Shown here piece by piece: positions 8,279-16,181 of a stretch of DNA of 64,000 nt. Under the pieces are notes generated by a model. That model did not search any database and was not told where the DNA came from. It worked only from the letters and a program-made list of their open reading frames with translations. How positions within the stretch are numbered: the stretch's first letter is position 1; every line of letters begins with the position of its first letter. The position numbers were made by a program, and so were the translations under genes. The DNA comes from RGIG8050 sp045588915 (GTDB lineage: Bacteria > Bacillota > Clostridia > Christensenellales > UBA1242): NCBI GenBank assembly GCA_045588915.1, contig JAZNFA010000009.1:30975-94974 (forward strand), given 5' to 3'.

Positions 8279-8976
8279 AAATTTTCGCCTTATCGGATTT
8301 TCATCTCTCGTTTTCCGTTGATAAACCGATGAATATTTTTGGGGATCATTGGCAAAATTACGAAGAAGAAATAAAAAAAAATTGGAATGCTGTGGTCGGT
8401 CCAGATGACGTTGGAATTATTGCTGGCGATATTTCGTGGGCAATGCGTATGGAAGAAACGCAAGCTGATTTTGACTTTATTCGTAATTTGAATGGAACTA
8501 AAGTAATCATTCGTGGCAATCACGATTATTGGTGGAAGAGTGTTTCGAAAATTCGCACTTTTGTCGGTGATACAATTAAGGTTTTACAAAATGATAGTGT
8601 TACAATTGGTGATACAATTTTTGTGGGGACACGTGGCTGGCAAACTCCAGAACGTAATCGTGTACAAACAGAGGAAGACAAAAAAATTTATGATCGTGAA
8701 GTAATGCGTTTTGAAATGTCTTTACAGAGTGCTGGCGAAAAGGGTGATAAAAAGTTAGTTGCTATTTTACATTATCCACCATTCAATTGTTTGCGTGATG
8801 ATTCACCGTTTACAAAGCTGTGTGAAAAATATCACGTTGATGCAGTAATTTATGGTCATTTACATGGTAAGGGCGGACGTGGTGACGTAGTCTATACAAA
8901 GAATGGCATTAAGTATTATTTAACGAGTACCGATCTATTACGTCATCAACCTTTGGAAATCAATTTAGATAAATAG
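8275..8976 (+). CDS. Calcineurin-like metallophosphoesterase
   Basis: 233 residues with the full metal-binding set of the superfamily: DFHL near residue 8 (DxH), GDISW (GD), GNHDYWW (GNHD), then ILHYPPF and GHLHGKG (GHxH). The start is GTG, set by AGGAG about 10 bases upstream inside the end of the pseudouridine synthase gene. The DFHLSFSVDKPMNIFG opening matches a group of uncharacterised bacterial phosphohydrolases. The substrate is unknown; a cytoplasmic location is likely because there is no signal peptide. Confidence 0.88.
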   Translation: MKIFALSDFHLSFSVDKPMNIFGDHWQNYEEEIKKNWNAVVGPDDVGIIAGDISWAMRMEETQADFDFIRNLNGTKVIIRGNHDYWWKSVSKIRTFVGDTIKVLQNDSVTIGDTIFVGTRGWQTPERNRVQTEEDKKIYDREVMRFEMSLQSAGEKGDKKLVAILHYPPFNCLRDDSPFTKLCEKYHVDAVIYGHLHGKGGRGDVVYTKNGIKYYLTSTDLLRHQPLEINLDK

Positions 8977-9012
8977 TTCACTTTTTTGATGCGTCAAACA
9001 TAAATAGCAATA

Positions 9013-9807
9013 ATGTTACTTGAATTTACAAAAATGCAAGGTGTAGGTAATGATTATATTTATATTGATGCACGTAATCAAACAATATCTCAACCACAAG
9101 CATTAGCGCAACAGCTGAGTAATCGTCATTTTGGAATTGGTAGTGATGGATTAGTTTTGCTTTTGCCTGCTGTGGCTGGTGCCGATGTGACGATGGCGAT
9201 GTATAATGCTGATGGTAGTGAAGGTTTGATGTGTGGTAATGCCGTTCGTTGTGTGGCGCAATGGATGTATGAAAATCAAGAAATAAGTGGTAACGTTGTT
9301 CGCATCGCTACTAAGAGTGGAATTAAGGTTGTTCAACGCTTACGTGATAATTTTTACAGTGTCAATATGGGAACAGTTAAAGTTGATACTGTGAATTTAC
9401 AAGGCATTCAAGGGTTAACAACAGTTGACGTGGGAAATCCCCACGTTGTTTGGTTTCCACAATTTGAAATTCAAAATTATGAGATTAAAAGGTTAGGGCA
9501 AAGATTAGAACACAGTCAAGTTTTTCCAAACGGAACGAACGTTGAGTTTGTACAAGTGATTGGAAAGAATTGGTTAAAGATGAGAGTATGGGAACGGGGA
9601 ACAGGTGAAACTCTGGGATGTGGTACAGGTGCTTGTGCTGCCGCTGTTGCCAGTGTGGTACGTGGTTTTTGTAATCGTGAAGAATTGATTCGTGTACAGT
9701 TACCGGGTGGTGAATTAGTAGTTGATTATAGTGCCGAATATGTGCGCTTGATAGGTCCTACTGTGACGGTTTTTCGTGGTGTAATTGAGGTTCATAATGA
9801 AAATTAA
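9013..9807 (+). CDS. dapF: Diaminopimelate epimerase
   Basis: 264 residues. It interconverts LL- and meso-diaminopimelate for lysine and peptidoglycan synthesis. The two catalytic cysteines are visible in MCGNAVRC (about residue 73) and LGCGTGACA (about residue 203), with the N-terminal MQGVGNDYIYID motif. It overlaps dapL by 11 bases, so the two enzymes of the aminotransferase variant of the DAP pathway are made together. A weak promoter (TTCACT, 16 bases, CATAAA) ends 8-9 bases before the ATG, and no Shine-Dalgarno is seen. Confidence 0.95.
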   Translation: MLLEFTKMQGVGNDYIYIDARNQTISQPQALAQQLSNRHFGIGSDGLVLLLPAVAGADVTMAMYNADGSEGLMCGNAVRCVAQWMYENQEISGNVVRIATKSGIKVVQRLRDNFYSVNMGTVKVDTVNLQGIQGLTTVDVGNPHVVWFPQFEIQNYEIKRLGQRLEHSQVFPNGTNVEFVQVIGKNWLKMRVWERGTGETLGCGTGACAAAVASVVRGFCNREELIRVQLPGGELVVDYSAEYVRLIGPTVTVFRGVIEVHNEN

Positions 9808-10984
9808 TCAACATTATTTAGCACTACCAGAAAATTATTTGTTTAGTAAAGTAGCTGCCAAAACACAGCAATTTCAAAAATTACATCCCACACGGTCGTT
9901 AATTAAATTAAGCATTGGTGATGTTTCACGACCGTTACCAGGGTGTATCGTGAGGGCTTTGCGACAAGCTTGTAGCGAAATGGGACAAGTTAAAACCTTT
10001 CGTGGTTATGGACCAGAAATTGGTTATCTCTGGCTGCGTGAAGCGATTGCTAAGTTTTATTGTGCACAGTATCAAGTAAAAGTAGCGAGTGATGAAATTA
10101 TCATTAGTGATGGTGCGAAAAGTGATGTAAGTAATATTTTAGATATTTTTAATGCACAAGTTAAAGTTGCAATGTGTAATCCAGTGTATCCAGTTTATTT
10201 GGAAACTAATTTAATGTTAGGACGGCAAGTGCAGTTTTTTGAAGCTACTGCCGAGAATAATTTTTTGCCTTTACCAAATGATGAAATTCAAGCAGATGTT
10301 ATTTATTTGTGTAATCCAGCGAATCCAACTGGGGTTTGTTATAACCGTGCACAGTTGCAGCAGTGGGTAGATTTTGCACGAGAACATAATGCGATTATAT
10401 TGTACGATGCAGCTTATGCTTGTTTTATTACAGAACCTGATTTACCAAAAAGTATTTATGAAATAAATGGTGCATACGAGTGTGCGATTGAGATTTGTTC
10501 ATTATCAAAAATGGCTGGGTTTACTGGCGTAAGGTGTGGCTATACCATTATTCCCAAACAACTACGTCGGGACGGTGTTAGTCTTAATCAGTTATGGCGT
10601 CGTCGTCAATCGACCAAATTTAATGGGGTGAGTTATATTGTGCAACGAGGTGCTGCGACTGTGTTTACGCCTGTTGGACTAAGTGAAATTCAAAGAAATA
10701 TTATTTATTATCAACGAAATTTACGTTTGATATGTCATACTTTGAATAAGTTAAAGTGGCAATTTTTTGGTGGAGTAAATGCGCCTTATGTATGGGTGCG
10801 TTGTCCAGAACAAATGAAATCGTGGCAGTTTTTTGATTATTTATTGAATGACTTAGGAATTGTTTGTACGCCTGGTGTGGGGTTTGGAAGTTGTGGCGAA
10901 GGTTATGTGCGATTAACCGGATTTAATACGTACAAAAACACACGGATTGCTTGTCAACGCTTATTGCAACTATTGAAGCGTTAA
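9797..10984 (+). CDS. dapL: LL-diaminopimelate aminotransferase
   Basis: 395-residue PLP-dependent class I/II aminotransferase. It makes LL-DAP from tetrahydrodipicolinate and glutamate in one step, bypassing the succinyl or acetyl branches. Motifs: LSIGDVSRPLP, FRGYGPEIGYLWLREAIA, CNPANPTGVCY, and the PLP lysine in ICSLSKMAGFTGVRCGY (about residues 237-253). The ATG at 9797 is preceded by GAGG and gives the usual MKINQHYLALPENYLF start; a TTG four codons earlier is rejected. The gene ends just before a terminator that overlaps the next tRNA promoter. Confidence 0.93.
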   Translation: MKINQHYLALPENYLFSKVAAKTQQFQKLHPTRSLIKLSIGDVSRPLPGCIVRALRQACSEMGQVKTFRGYGPEIGYLWLREAIAKFYCAQYQVKVASDEIIISDGAKSDVSNILDIFNAQVKVAMCNPVYPVYLETNLMLGRQVQFFEATAENNFLPLPNDEIQADVIYLCNPANPTGVCYNRAQLQQWVDFAREHNAIILYDAAYACFITEPDLPKSIYEINGAYECAIEICSLSKMAGFTGVRCGYTIIPKQLRRDGVSLNQLWRRRQSTKFNGVSYIVQRGAATVFTPVGLSEIQRNIIYYQRNLRLICHTLNKLKWQFFGGVNAPYVWVRCPEQMKSWQFFDYLLNDLGIVCTPGVGFGSCGEGYVRLTGFNTYKNTRIACQRLLQLLKR

Positions 10985-11006
10985 AGCTAGTGTTGATATG
11001 TGATGT

Positions 11007-11038
11007 AACTTGCGCAGTGCAAGTTTTTTTGCTATACT
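11007..11038 (+). promoter_or_regulatory. dapL terminator nested in the tRNA-Arg promoter
   Basis: AACTTGC (11007-11013)-loop-GCAAGTT (11019-11025) plus a T-run forms a terminator. The same bases supply the -35 TTGCGC (11010-11015), with 17 bases to TATACT (11033-11038), 12 bases before the tRNA. Confidence 0.75.
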
Positions 11039-11050
11039 TGTGGCAGATTT

Positions 11051-11125
11051 GTTCCCTTAGTTCAATGGATAGAACGGAAGCCTCCTAAGCTTCAGATGTG
11101 GTTTCGACTACCGCAGGGAACACCA
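11051..11125 (+). tRNA. tRNA-Arg (anticodon CCT), CCA encoded
   Basis: Cloverleaf with acceptor GTTCCCT/AGGGAAC, anticodon arm GAAGC-CTCCTAA-GCTTC giving CCT, a T-arm with GTTTCGACTAC, and an encoded CCA. No terminator follows: the next ORF begins 19 bases after the CCA behind its own Shine-Dalgarno. Confidence 0.93.
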
Positions 11126-11144
11126 TATTAACAATAGGAGTATA

Positions 11145-12236
11145 ATGTTAATCGATTATTGCGAATTGCAAAAAAAGTTGAAAAATATTCAAGAAAAGAA
11201 AACGCCTAAAACTTTTTTAGTAGTACTTGATAAGACCTATAACGAAGTGATTATTTCTAAATACTTAGCTTATTTTTTAGATGAAAGAAAGACTAGTCGT
11301 ACAATTATTGAAAATATTTTAAAGCAAACTTCTTCAAAAAATGAATCTGTTGATTTTGTTGAATTATTAGAGTCTGCTAATTTTGAAAGCATAGAAACCG
11401 AAATTCATATTTCGCGGAAAGACAGGTTGGATATACTCATCAAGTATTCCAATTTTTGGATTGTCATCGAAAATAAAATTTATGCTTTTGAGTCAAAAGA
11501 CAATCAAACGGTGAATTATGAAAAACGAATAAAGAATGCTAATACAAATAAATTGCCAGTTAAATTTATTTATCTCAAGCCAGAGTTTAATAAATCTAAA
11601 CCGTCTAATCCAAAATTTAGAGAGTTTTTATATAAAGATTTGGTGGGGCTTTTTCAGCAATTAAATAAGAATGATTTGAAAGACCAGGAGAATTATATTT
11701 ACCTTCAAGATTTTATAAAACATATAAAGGAGTTTTTAATGAAAGATAATAATTTATTTACGGATGAAAAAACATTGAAATTTTATTTGGATAACAAAAG
11801 TAAAATTGATTACATTATCAGTGTTTACAAAGGAGAAACGCAAAAGATTCGTAATTTTATTGTGGAAAGTATTGTTAGTGAATTTCCTGGTTTCAAAGTA
11901 TATGTTACAGCTCGTTATATTCAAATCTTTAAAGATCATTGGGAAAATTACGAGCATAATGGAATTCATTTTGAAATATTAACAAATAAAGATAAAAATT
12001 TTGATGAATTACTTAGTGGTAAAATAAAGTTAAACTTTATGTTACATAATGAAAAAAAGACAAAAGATAAATATTCAAACATAGTCCATAATTCATATAT
12101 ACAAGTCAAAGAATTTACATTTGGAAGTAACGAAGAGGTGCAAAAATCTGTCAATGAAATTTTAGAACAGCTACATCGTATGATTGATGAGTGTGAAGTA
12201 GATATTGATACGAAAATTAGTCAAAAACTGATTTAA
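11145..12236 (+). CDS. PD-(D/E)XK nuclease-family protein, tRNA-linked cargo
   Basis: 363 residues resembling the PD-(D/E)XK superfamily group often annotated PDDEXK_4. An N-terminal alpha-helical region leads to IETEIHISRKDRLDILIKYS then FWIVIENKIYAFESKDNQT, which supplies the D...ExK core (D about residue 93, E-N-K about 108-110) and the downstream acidic/Gln residues. Lysine-rich, AT-rich codon use differs from the flanking dap and pfl genes, suggesting transfer. It has AATAGGAG before the ATG and no promoter of its own, so it is probably transcribed from the tRNA-Arg promoter. A solitary defence nuclease is plausible; the role is not proven. Confidence 0.65.
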   Translation: MLIDYCELQKKLKNIQEKKTPKTFLVVLDKTYNEVIISKYLAYFLDERKTSRTIIENILKQTSSKNESVDFVELLESANFESIETEIHISRKDRLDILIKYSNFWIVIENKIYAFESKDNQTVNYEKRIKNANTNKLPVKFIYLKPEFNKSKPSNPKFREFLYKDLVGLFQQLNKNDLKDQENYIYLQDFIKHIKEFLMKDNNLFTDEKTLKFYLDNKSKIDYIISVYKGETQKIRNFIVESIVSEFPGFKVYVTARYIQIFKDHWENYEHNGIHFEILTNKDKNFDELLSGKIKLNFMLHNEKKTKDKYSNIVHNSYIQVKEFTFGSNEEVQKSVNEILEQLHRMIDECEVDIDTKISQKLI

Positions 12237-12252
12237 GGGTAAATTTTAACTT

Positions 12253-12804
12253 ATGCAAGATATTAAGTTTGAGTTTTATAAAAGTGGTCCGGATGTTTTA
12301 CTTATTTTGACTGGCGCAGGTGGAACGACAAAAGGCTATGCTAATAAATACGAAAAAATTGCTAAAGCGGCGATGCAAAAGTTTAATTTATCGGTTGTTG
12401 TGGCATCGATACCAAGTAGGGTGTGGTTGCAATCTGAACAATGTTTAAGTGAAATAATGAATTTTGTGCATAGTAAAATGTCAAATGTTTATTGTGTTTA
12501 TGCAATGGGACATTCAATGGGGGCTAATCTTGTGTTATGGCATTTTGCAAAGTTTACGGAAATTAAAAAAGTTTTGGCTGTTAATCCTGTTATGACTGTG
12601 AATTTGCATTTATTCAATCGGTTACAAAATATTAAAAAGCCAATGCAAGTCGTTTTTGGAGAAAATGATGAATCGTGTCAGTTTGCCGAAATGTTACCAA
12701 AAAATATTAAAGTGGACGTACTTGTCGGTGTTGACCATAATTTTACTAAACATTTAGATTTATTTATTCAGTTACCAGAAAAGTATTTGTTTAGTTCAAT
12801 TTGA
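12253..12804 (+). CDS. Small alpha/beta-hydrolase-like protein
   Basis: 183 residues. LLILTGAGGTTKGYANKY resembles the oxyanion-hole region, and YAMGHSMGANLVLWHF (about residues 85-100) is a G-x-S-x-G nucleophile elbow. A late Asp in VVFGENDESC and a His in VGVDHNFTKHLD complete a plausible Ser-Asp-His triad. Substrate unknown. A weak promoter-like pair ends 7 bases before the ATG; otherwise it is 16 bases behind the nuclease gene and could be read through from it. Confidence 0.7.
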   Translation: MQDIKFEFYKSGPDVLLILTGAGGTTKGYANKYEKIAKAAMQKFNLSVVVASIPSRVWLQSEQCLSEIMNFVHSKMSNVYCVYAMGHSMGANLVLWHFAKFTEIKKVLAVNPVMTVNLHLFNRLQNIKKPMQVVFGENDESCQFAEMLPKNIKVDVLVGVDHNFTKHLDLFIQLPEKYLFSSI

Positions 12805-12812
12805 AAAATAGT

Positions 12813-12841
12813 TTGTACTTTGTTTCTTTTTTGGCTACAAT
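12813..12841 (+). promoter_or_regulatory. Promoter of the pfl operon
   Basis: TTGTAC (12813-12818), 17-base spacer, TACAAT (12836-12841), then 10 bases to the pflA ATG. The leader would be at most about 3 bases and contains no Shine-Dalgarno. Confidence 0.7.
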
Positions 12842-12851
12842 AAAATAATCT

Positions 12852-13583
12852 ATGCAAGGTAGAGTTCATTCGATTGAAACTTTTGGTGCAGTCGACGGAC
12901 CAGGAATTCGCTTCGTCGTTTTTTTACAAGGGTGTCCAATGCGCTGTTTATACTGTCATAATCCTGACACTTGGCAGGTTGATGCTGGGCGTTTGATGAC
13001 AGTGCAAGAATTATTAGTTGAAATTAAAAAATACAAAAACTATTTTGGTGTGGATGGTGGTGTTACTGTTACAGGTGGCGAACCTTTAATGCAAATTGAT
13101 TTTGTGATTGAGCTTTTCCGTGCTTTGAAGAAATTAAAAATTCACACTTGTTTAGATACGTCGGGTGTTTTGTTTTGTAATGAAAAAAATGTGAGAAAAA
13201 AATATGATGAATTGATGAAGTATACTGATTTAGTGTTATTAGATTTAAAACAAATCAATGAACAAAAACATCAAATTTTGACTGGACACATAAATCAAAA
13301 TATTTTGAATTTTGCACATTATTTAGATGCAAAAAAAATTCCTGTGTGGGTTCGTTTTGTTTTAGTGCCAACTGTTACAGATGATATAACAGACATTAAA
13401 AAATTAAAAGATTTTATAAGTAATTTAAAGAATGTTGTTAAAATTGAAGTTTTACCGTATCATACTATGGGGGAAAAAAAATACGCTGAATTACAAATTG
13501 ATTATCGTTTAAAAGGTATTCCAACACCCACCAAAGAACAGATTGCGACAGTTGAACAAATATTAAAAGGAGATAACAAATGA
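12852..13583 (+). CDS. pflA: Pyruvate formate-lyase activating enzyme
   Basis: 243-residue radical SAM enzyme that installs the glycyl radical on PflB. The 4Fe-4S/SAM motif is CPMRCLYCHNPDTW (CxxxCxxC, from about residue 29), preceded by the family start VHSIETFGAVDGPGIRFVVF. VTVTGGEPLMQ follows as the glycine-rich SAM contact. The order pflA then pflB, with a 4-base overlap, is the reverse of the E. coli order. Oxygen-sensitive, so it supports an anaerobic lifestyle. Confidence 0.96.
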   Translation: MQGRVHSIETFGAVDGPGIRFVVFLQGCPMRCLYCHNPDTWQVDAGRLMTVQELLVEIKKYKNYFGVDGGVTVTGGEPLMQIDFVIELFRALKKLKIHTCLDTSGVLFCNEKNVRKKYDELMKYTDLVLLDLKQINEQKHQILTGHINQNILNFAHYLDAKKIPVWVRFVLVPTVTDDITDIKKLKDFISNLKNVVKIEVLPYHTMGEKKYAELQIDYRLKGIPTPTKEQIATVEQILKGDNK

Positions 13584-15808
13584 AAGAACAATGGGTAGGT
13601 TTCAAGGAAGGAAAATGGACGGAGCAGATTGATGTTCGAGATTTTATTTTAAAAAACTATAATCTCTACTTAGGTGATGATACGTTCTTGGAAAAACCAA
13701 CTACGGCAACTCGTAAATTGATGAAAATAGTAGAGGCGTTGAATACCGAAGAACGTGCCAAGGGAGGCGTACTTGATGCTGATACCAAAATTGTCTCGAC
13801 GTTGACTAGTCATGATGCAGGTTATTTAGATAAAAAATCAGAAAAAATTGTAGGTTTACAAACTGATAAACCTTTCAAACGTGCATTGCATGTTTTTGGT
13901 GGAATTCGTTGTTCGGAAAGTGCTTTAACAAGTTATGGTTATGAATTAGATAAGGATGTGAAAGACATTTTCACAAAATATCGTAAAACACACAATCAGG
14001 GTGTTTTTGATGTTTATACTGAAGAAATGCGTAAAGCGCGTCATGTTGGAATTATTACTGGTTTGCCGGATGCTTACGGGCGTGGACGTATTATCGGTGA
14101 TTATCGTCGTGTTGCTTTGTATGGTGTGGACCATTTGATTGAAGATAAAAAACAATTTTTAAAAAGAGCTACAACTGATTTCAGTGCAGAGGCAATTCGT
14201 AATCGTGAAGAAATTGCTGACCAAATCAAGGCATTAAATGATTTAAAGACAATGGCACTAAGTTATGGAATTGACATTAGTATTCCTGCAAAAAATGCAC
14301 AGGAAGCTGTTCAGTTTTTATATTTTGGTTATTTAGGTGCTGTGAAAGACCAAAATGGTGCAGCTATGAGTTTAGGACGTAATACAGCTTTCCTTGATAT
14401 TTACATTGAACGTGATTTACAAAATGGTACATTGACTGAACAAGCTGCGCAAGAGTTAATCGATCAATTCGTAATGAAATTGCGTTTGGTTAAGTTTATG
14501 CGTACGCCAGAATACAATAAATTATTTAGTGGAGATCCAACTTGGGTAACGGAGTCAATTGGTGGTATTAGTTTAGACGGTAGACCTTTGGTAACCAAGA
14601 CGGCTTTCCGTATGTTGCATACACTTGATAATTTAGGACACGCACCAGAGCCTAATTTAACAATCTTGTGGTCGGAAAAATTGCCACAGAATTTTAAAAA
14701 TTATTGTGCAAAGATGAGTATTAGAACTTGTGCGATTCAATACGAAAATGATGATTTAATGCGTCCTTATATGGGTGATGATTATGCAATTGCCTGCTGT
14801 GTTAGTTCTATGCGTATTGGTAAAGATATGCAATTCTTTGGTGCAAGGGCTAATTTGGCAAAATGTTTATTGTATGCCATCAATGGTGGTAAAGACGAAA
14901 AAACAAAAGACCAAGTATCGCCAAAAATGGAACCAATTACCAGTGAATATTTGAACTATGGCGAAGTAATGAAAAAGTATGACAAAATGATGGATTGGCT
15001 TGTTGAACTTTATGTGAATACTTTGAATTGTATTCATTATATGCATGACAAATATTCCTACGAAGCGTTAGAAATGGCTTTACACGATAATGATGTTCAT
15101 CGTTTCTTCGCAACAGGGATTGCCGGTTTGTCTTGTGCTGTCGATAGTTTATCAGCAATTAAATATGCTCGTGTAAAGGTGGTACGTGATGAAGCTGGTG
15201 ATGCGATTGATTATGTCGTAGAAGGTGATTATCCAAAGTATGGAAATAATGACAATCGTGTGGATCGTATTGCTGTTGATTTAGTCGATCGTTTTATGCA
15301 AAAGGTACGTAAGCATAAAACTTATCGTAATGCAGAACCAACGACGAGTATTTTAACAATCACTTCGAATGTTGTTTATGGGAAAAAGACTGGTTCAACC
15401 CCAGATGGACGTAAGGCAGGTGAACCTTTAGCACCTGGTGCTAATCCCATGGCTGGGCGTGACGTTAGTGGTGCTTTGGCTTCGTTGGAGAGTGTTGCGA
15501 AAATCAATTATAAGAATGCCCGTGATGGTATTTCAAATACGTTCTCAATTATACCGGCTTCTTTGGGAAAAGATTTAGAGACGCAAATTGCAAACTTGTG
15601 TGGATTGTTGGATGGTTATATGAAAAATAAAGGTCATCATTTGAACGTAAACGTTTTCGATCGTGAAACTTTAATAGATGCACAAAATCATCCGGAAAAA
15701 TATCCAAGTTTAACAATTCGTGTTTCTGGTTATGCTGTTAATTTTGTTAAATTAACAAAAGAGCAGCAAGATGATGTAATCGCACGTACAATCCACGAAA
15801 GAATTTAA
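13580..15808 (+). CDS. pflB: Formate C-acetyltransferase (pyruvate formate-lyase)
   Basis: 742 residues, typical PFL length. Converts pyruvate and CoA to acetyl-CoA and formate. The adjacent catalytic cysteines are in AIACCVSSMRIG (about residues 407-408). The C-terminal glycyl-radical loop is RVSGYAVNF, with the radical Gly at about 716. Strong Shine-Dalgarno AAAGGAGAT 5-6 bases before ATG, overlapping the pflA stop. The ASCH-domain gene follows after 3 bases, so the transcript has at least three genes. Confidence 0.97.
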   Translation: MKEQWVGFKEGKWTEQIDVRDFILKNYNLYLGDDTFLEKPTTATRKLMKIVEALNTEERAKGGVLDADTKIVSTLTSHDAGYLDKKSEKIVGLQTDKPFKRALHVFGGIRCSESALTSYGYELDKDVKDIFTKYRKTHNQGVFDVYTEEMRKARHVGIITGLPDAYGRGRIIGDYRRVALYGVDHLIEDKKQFLKRATTDFSAEAIRNREEIADQIKALNDLKTMALSYGIDISIPAKNAQEAVQFLYFGYLGAVKDQNGAAMSLGRNTAFLDIYIERDLQNGTLTEQAAQELIDQFVMKLRLVKFMRTPEYNKLFSGDPTWVTESIGGISLDGRPLVTKTAFRMLHTLDNLGHAPEPNLTILWSEKLPQNFKNYCAKMSIRTCAIQYENDDLMRPYMGDDYAIACCVSSMRIGKDMQFFGARANLAKCLLYAINGGKDEKTKDQVSPKMEPITSEYLNYGEVMKKYDKMMDWLVELYVNTLNCIHYMHDKYSYEALEMALHDNDVHRFFATGIAGLSCAVDSLSAIKYARVKVVRDEAGDAIDYVVEGDYPKYGNNDNRVDRIAVDLVDRFMQKVRKHKTYRNAEPTTSILTITSNVVYGKKTGSTPDGRKAGEPLAPGANPMAGRDVSGALASLESVAKINYKNARDGISNTFSIIPASLGKDLETQIANLCGLLDGYMKNKGHHLNVNVFDRETLIDAQNHPEKYPSLTIRVSGYAVNFVKLTKEQQDDVIARTIHERI

Positions 15809-15811
15809 ATT

Positions 15812-16144
15812 ATGAAACACGAAATGAAAATTAAAGCCGTTTATTTTGAAAAAATAAAAAGCGGCGAAAAAATTTACGAAGTGCGTTTAAATGATGAAAA
15901 GCGTCGTTTGCTGAAAGTTGGTGATGTTTTAATTTTGAAAAAAGAGCCGGAACAAAAAGAAGAACTACATTTGCAAATAAAGGATTTAATTTATTTTAAA
16001 TCGTTTAAAGAAATGGTTAATACTTTGCCACTAAATCAAGTGGGATTTGCTGGAATGTTAAAAGAAGATGTTGTTACAGTTTATCATCAATTTTACACAT
16101 TTGCAGATGAAGAGAAATTTGGCGTAGTTGCGATTAAAGTGTGA
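15812..16144 (+). CDS. ASCH-domain protein
   Basis: 110 residues. The pattern KAVYFEKIKSGEKIYEVRLNDEKRRLLKVGD matches the ASCH fold, in which a conserved GxKxxExR segment lies in a putative RNA- or nucleotide-binding cleft. ASCH proteins are small and many have unknown roles; some bind RNA or process modified nucleosides. It lies 3 bases after pflB with no clear Shine-Dalgarno, so translation is probably coupled. Nothing ties its function to pyruvate metabolism beyond position. Confidence 0.7.
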   Translation: MKHEMKIKAVYFEKIKSGEKIYEVRLNDEKRRLLKVGDVLILKKEPEQKEELHLQIKDLIYFKSFKEMVNTLPLNQVGFAGMLKEDVVTVYHQFYTFADEEKFGVVAIKV

Positions 16145-16145
16145 T

Positions 16146-16174
16146 TTGACTATGTTTTTATAAACAATTATAAT
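16146..16174 (+). promoter_or_regulatory. Promoter of radical SAM gene (leaderless type)
   Basis: TTGACT (16146-16151), 17-base spacer, TATAAT (16169-16174), 7 bases to ATG at 16182. One of the strongest promoters in the window. Confidence 0.8.
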
Positions 16175-16181
16175 TTTTCTA

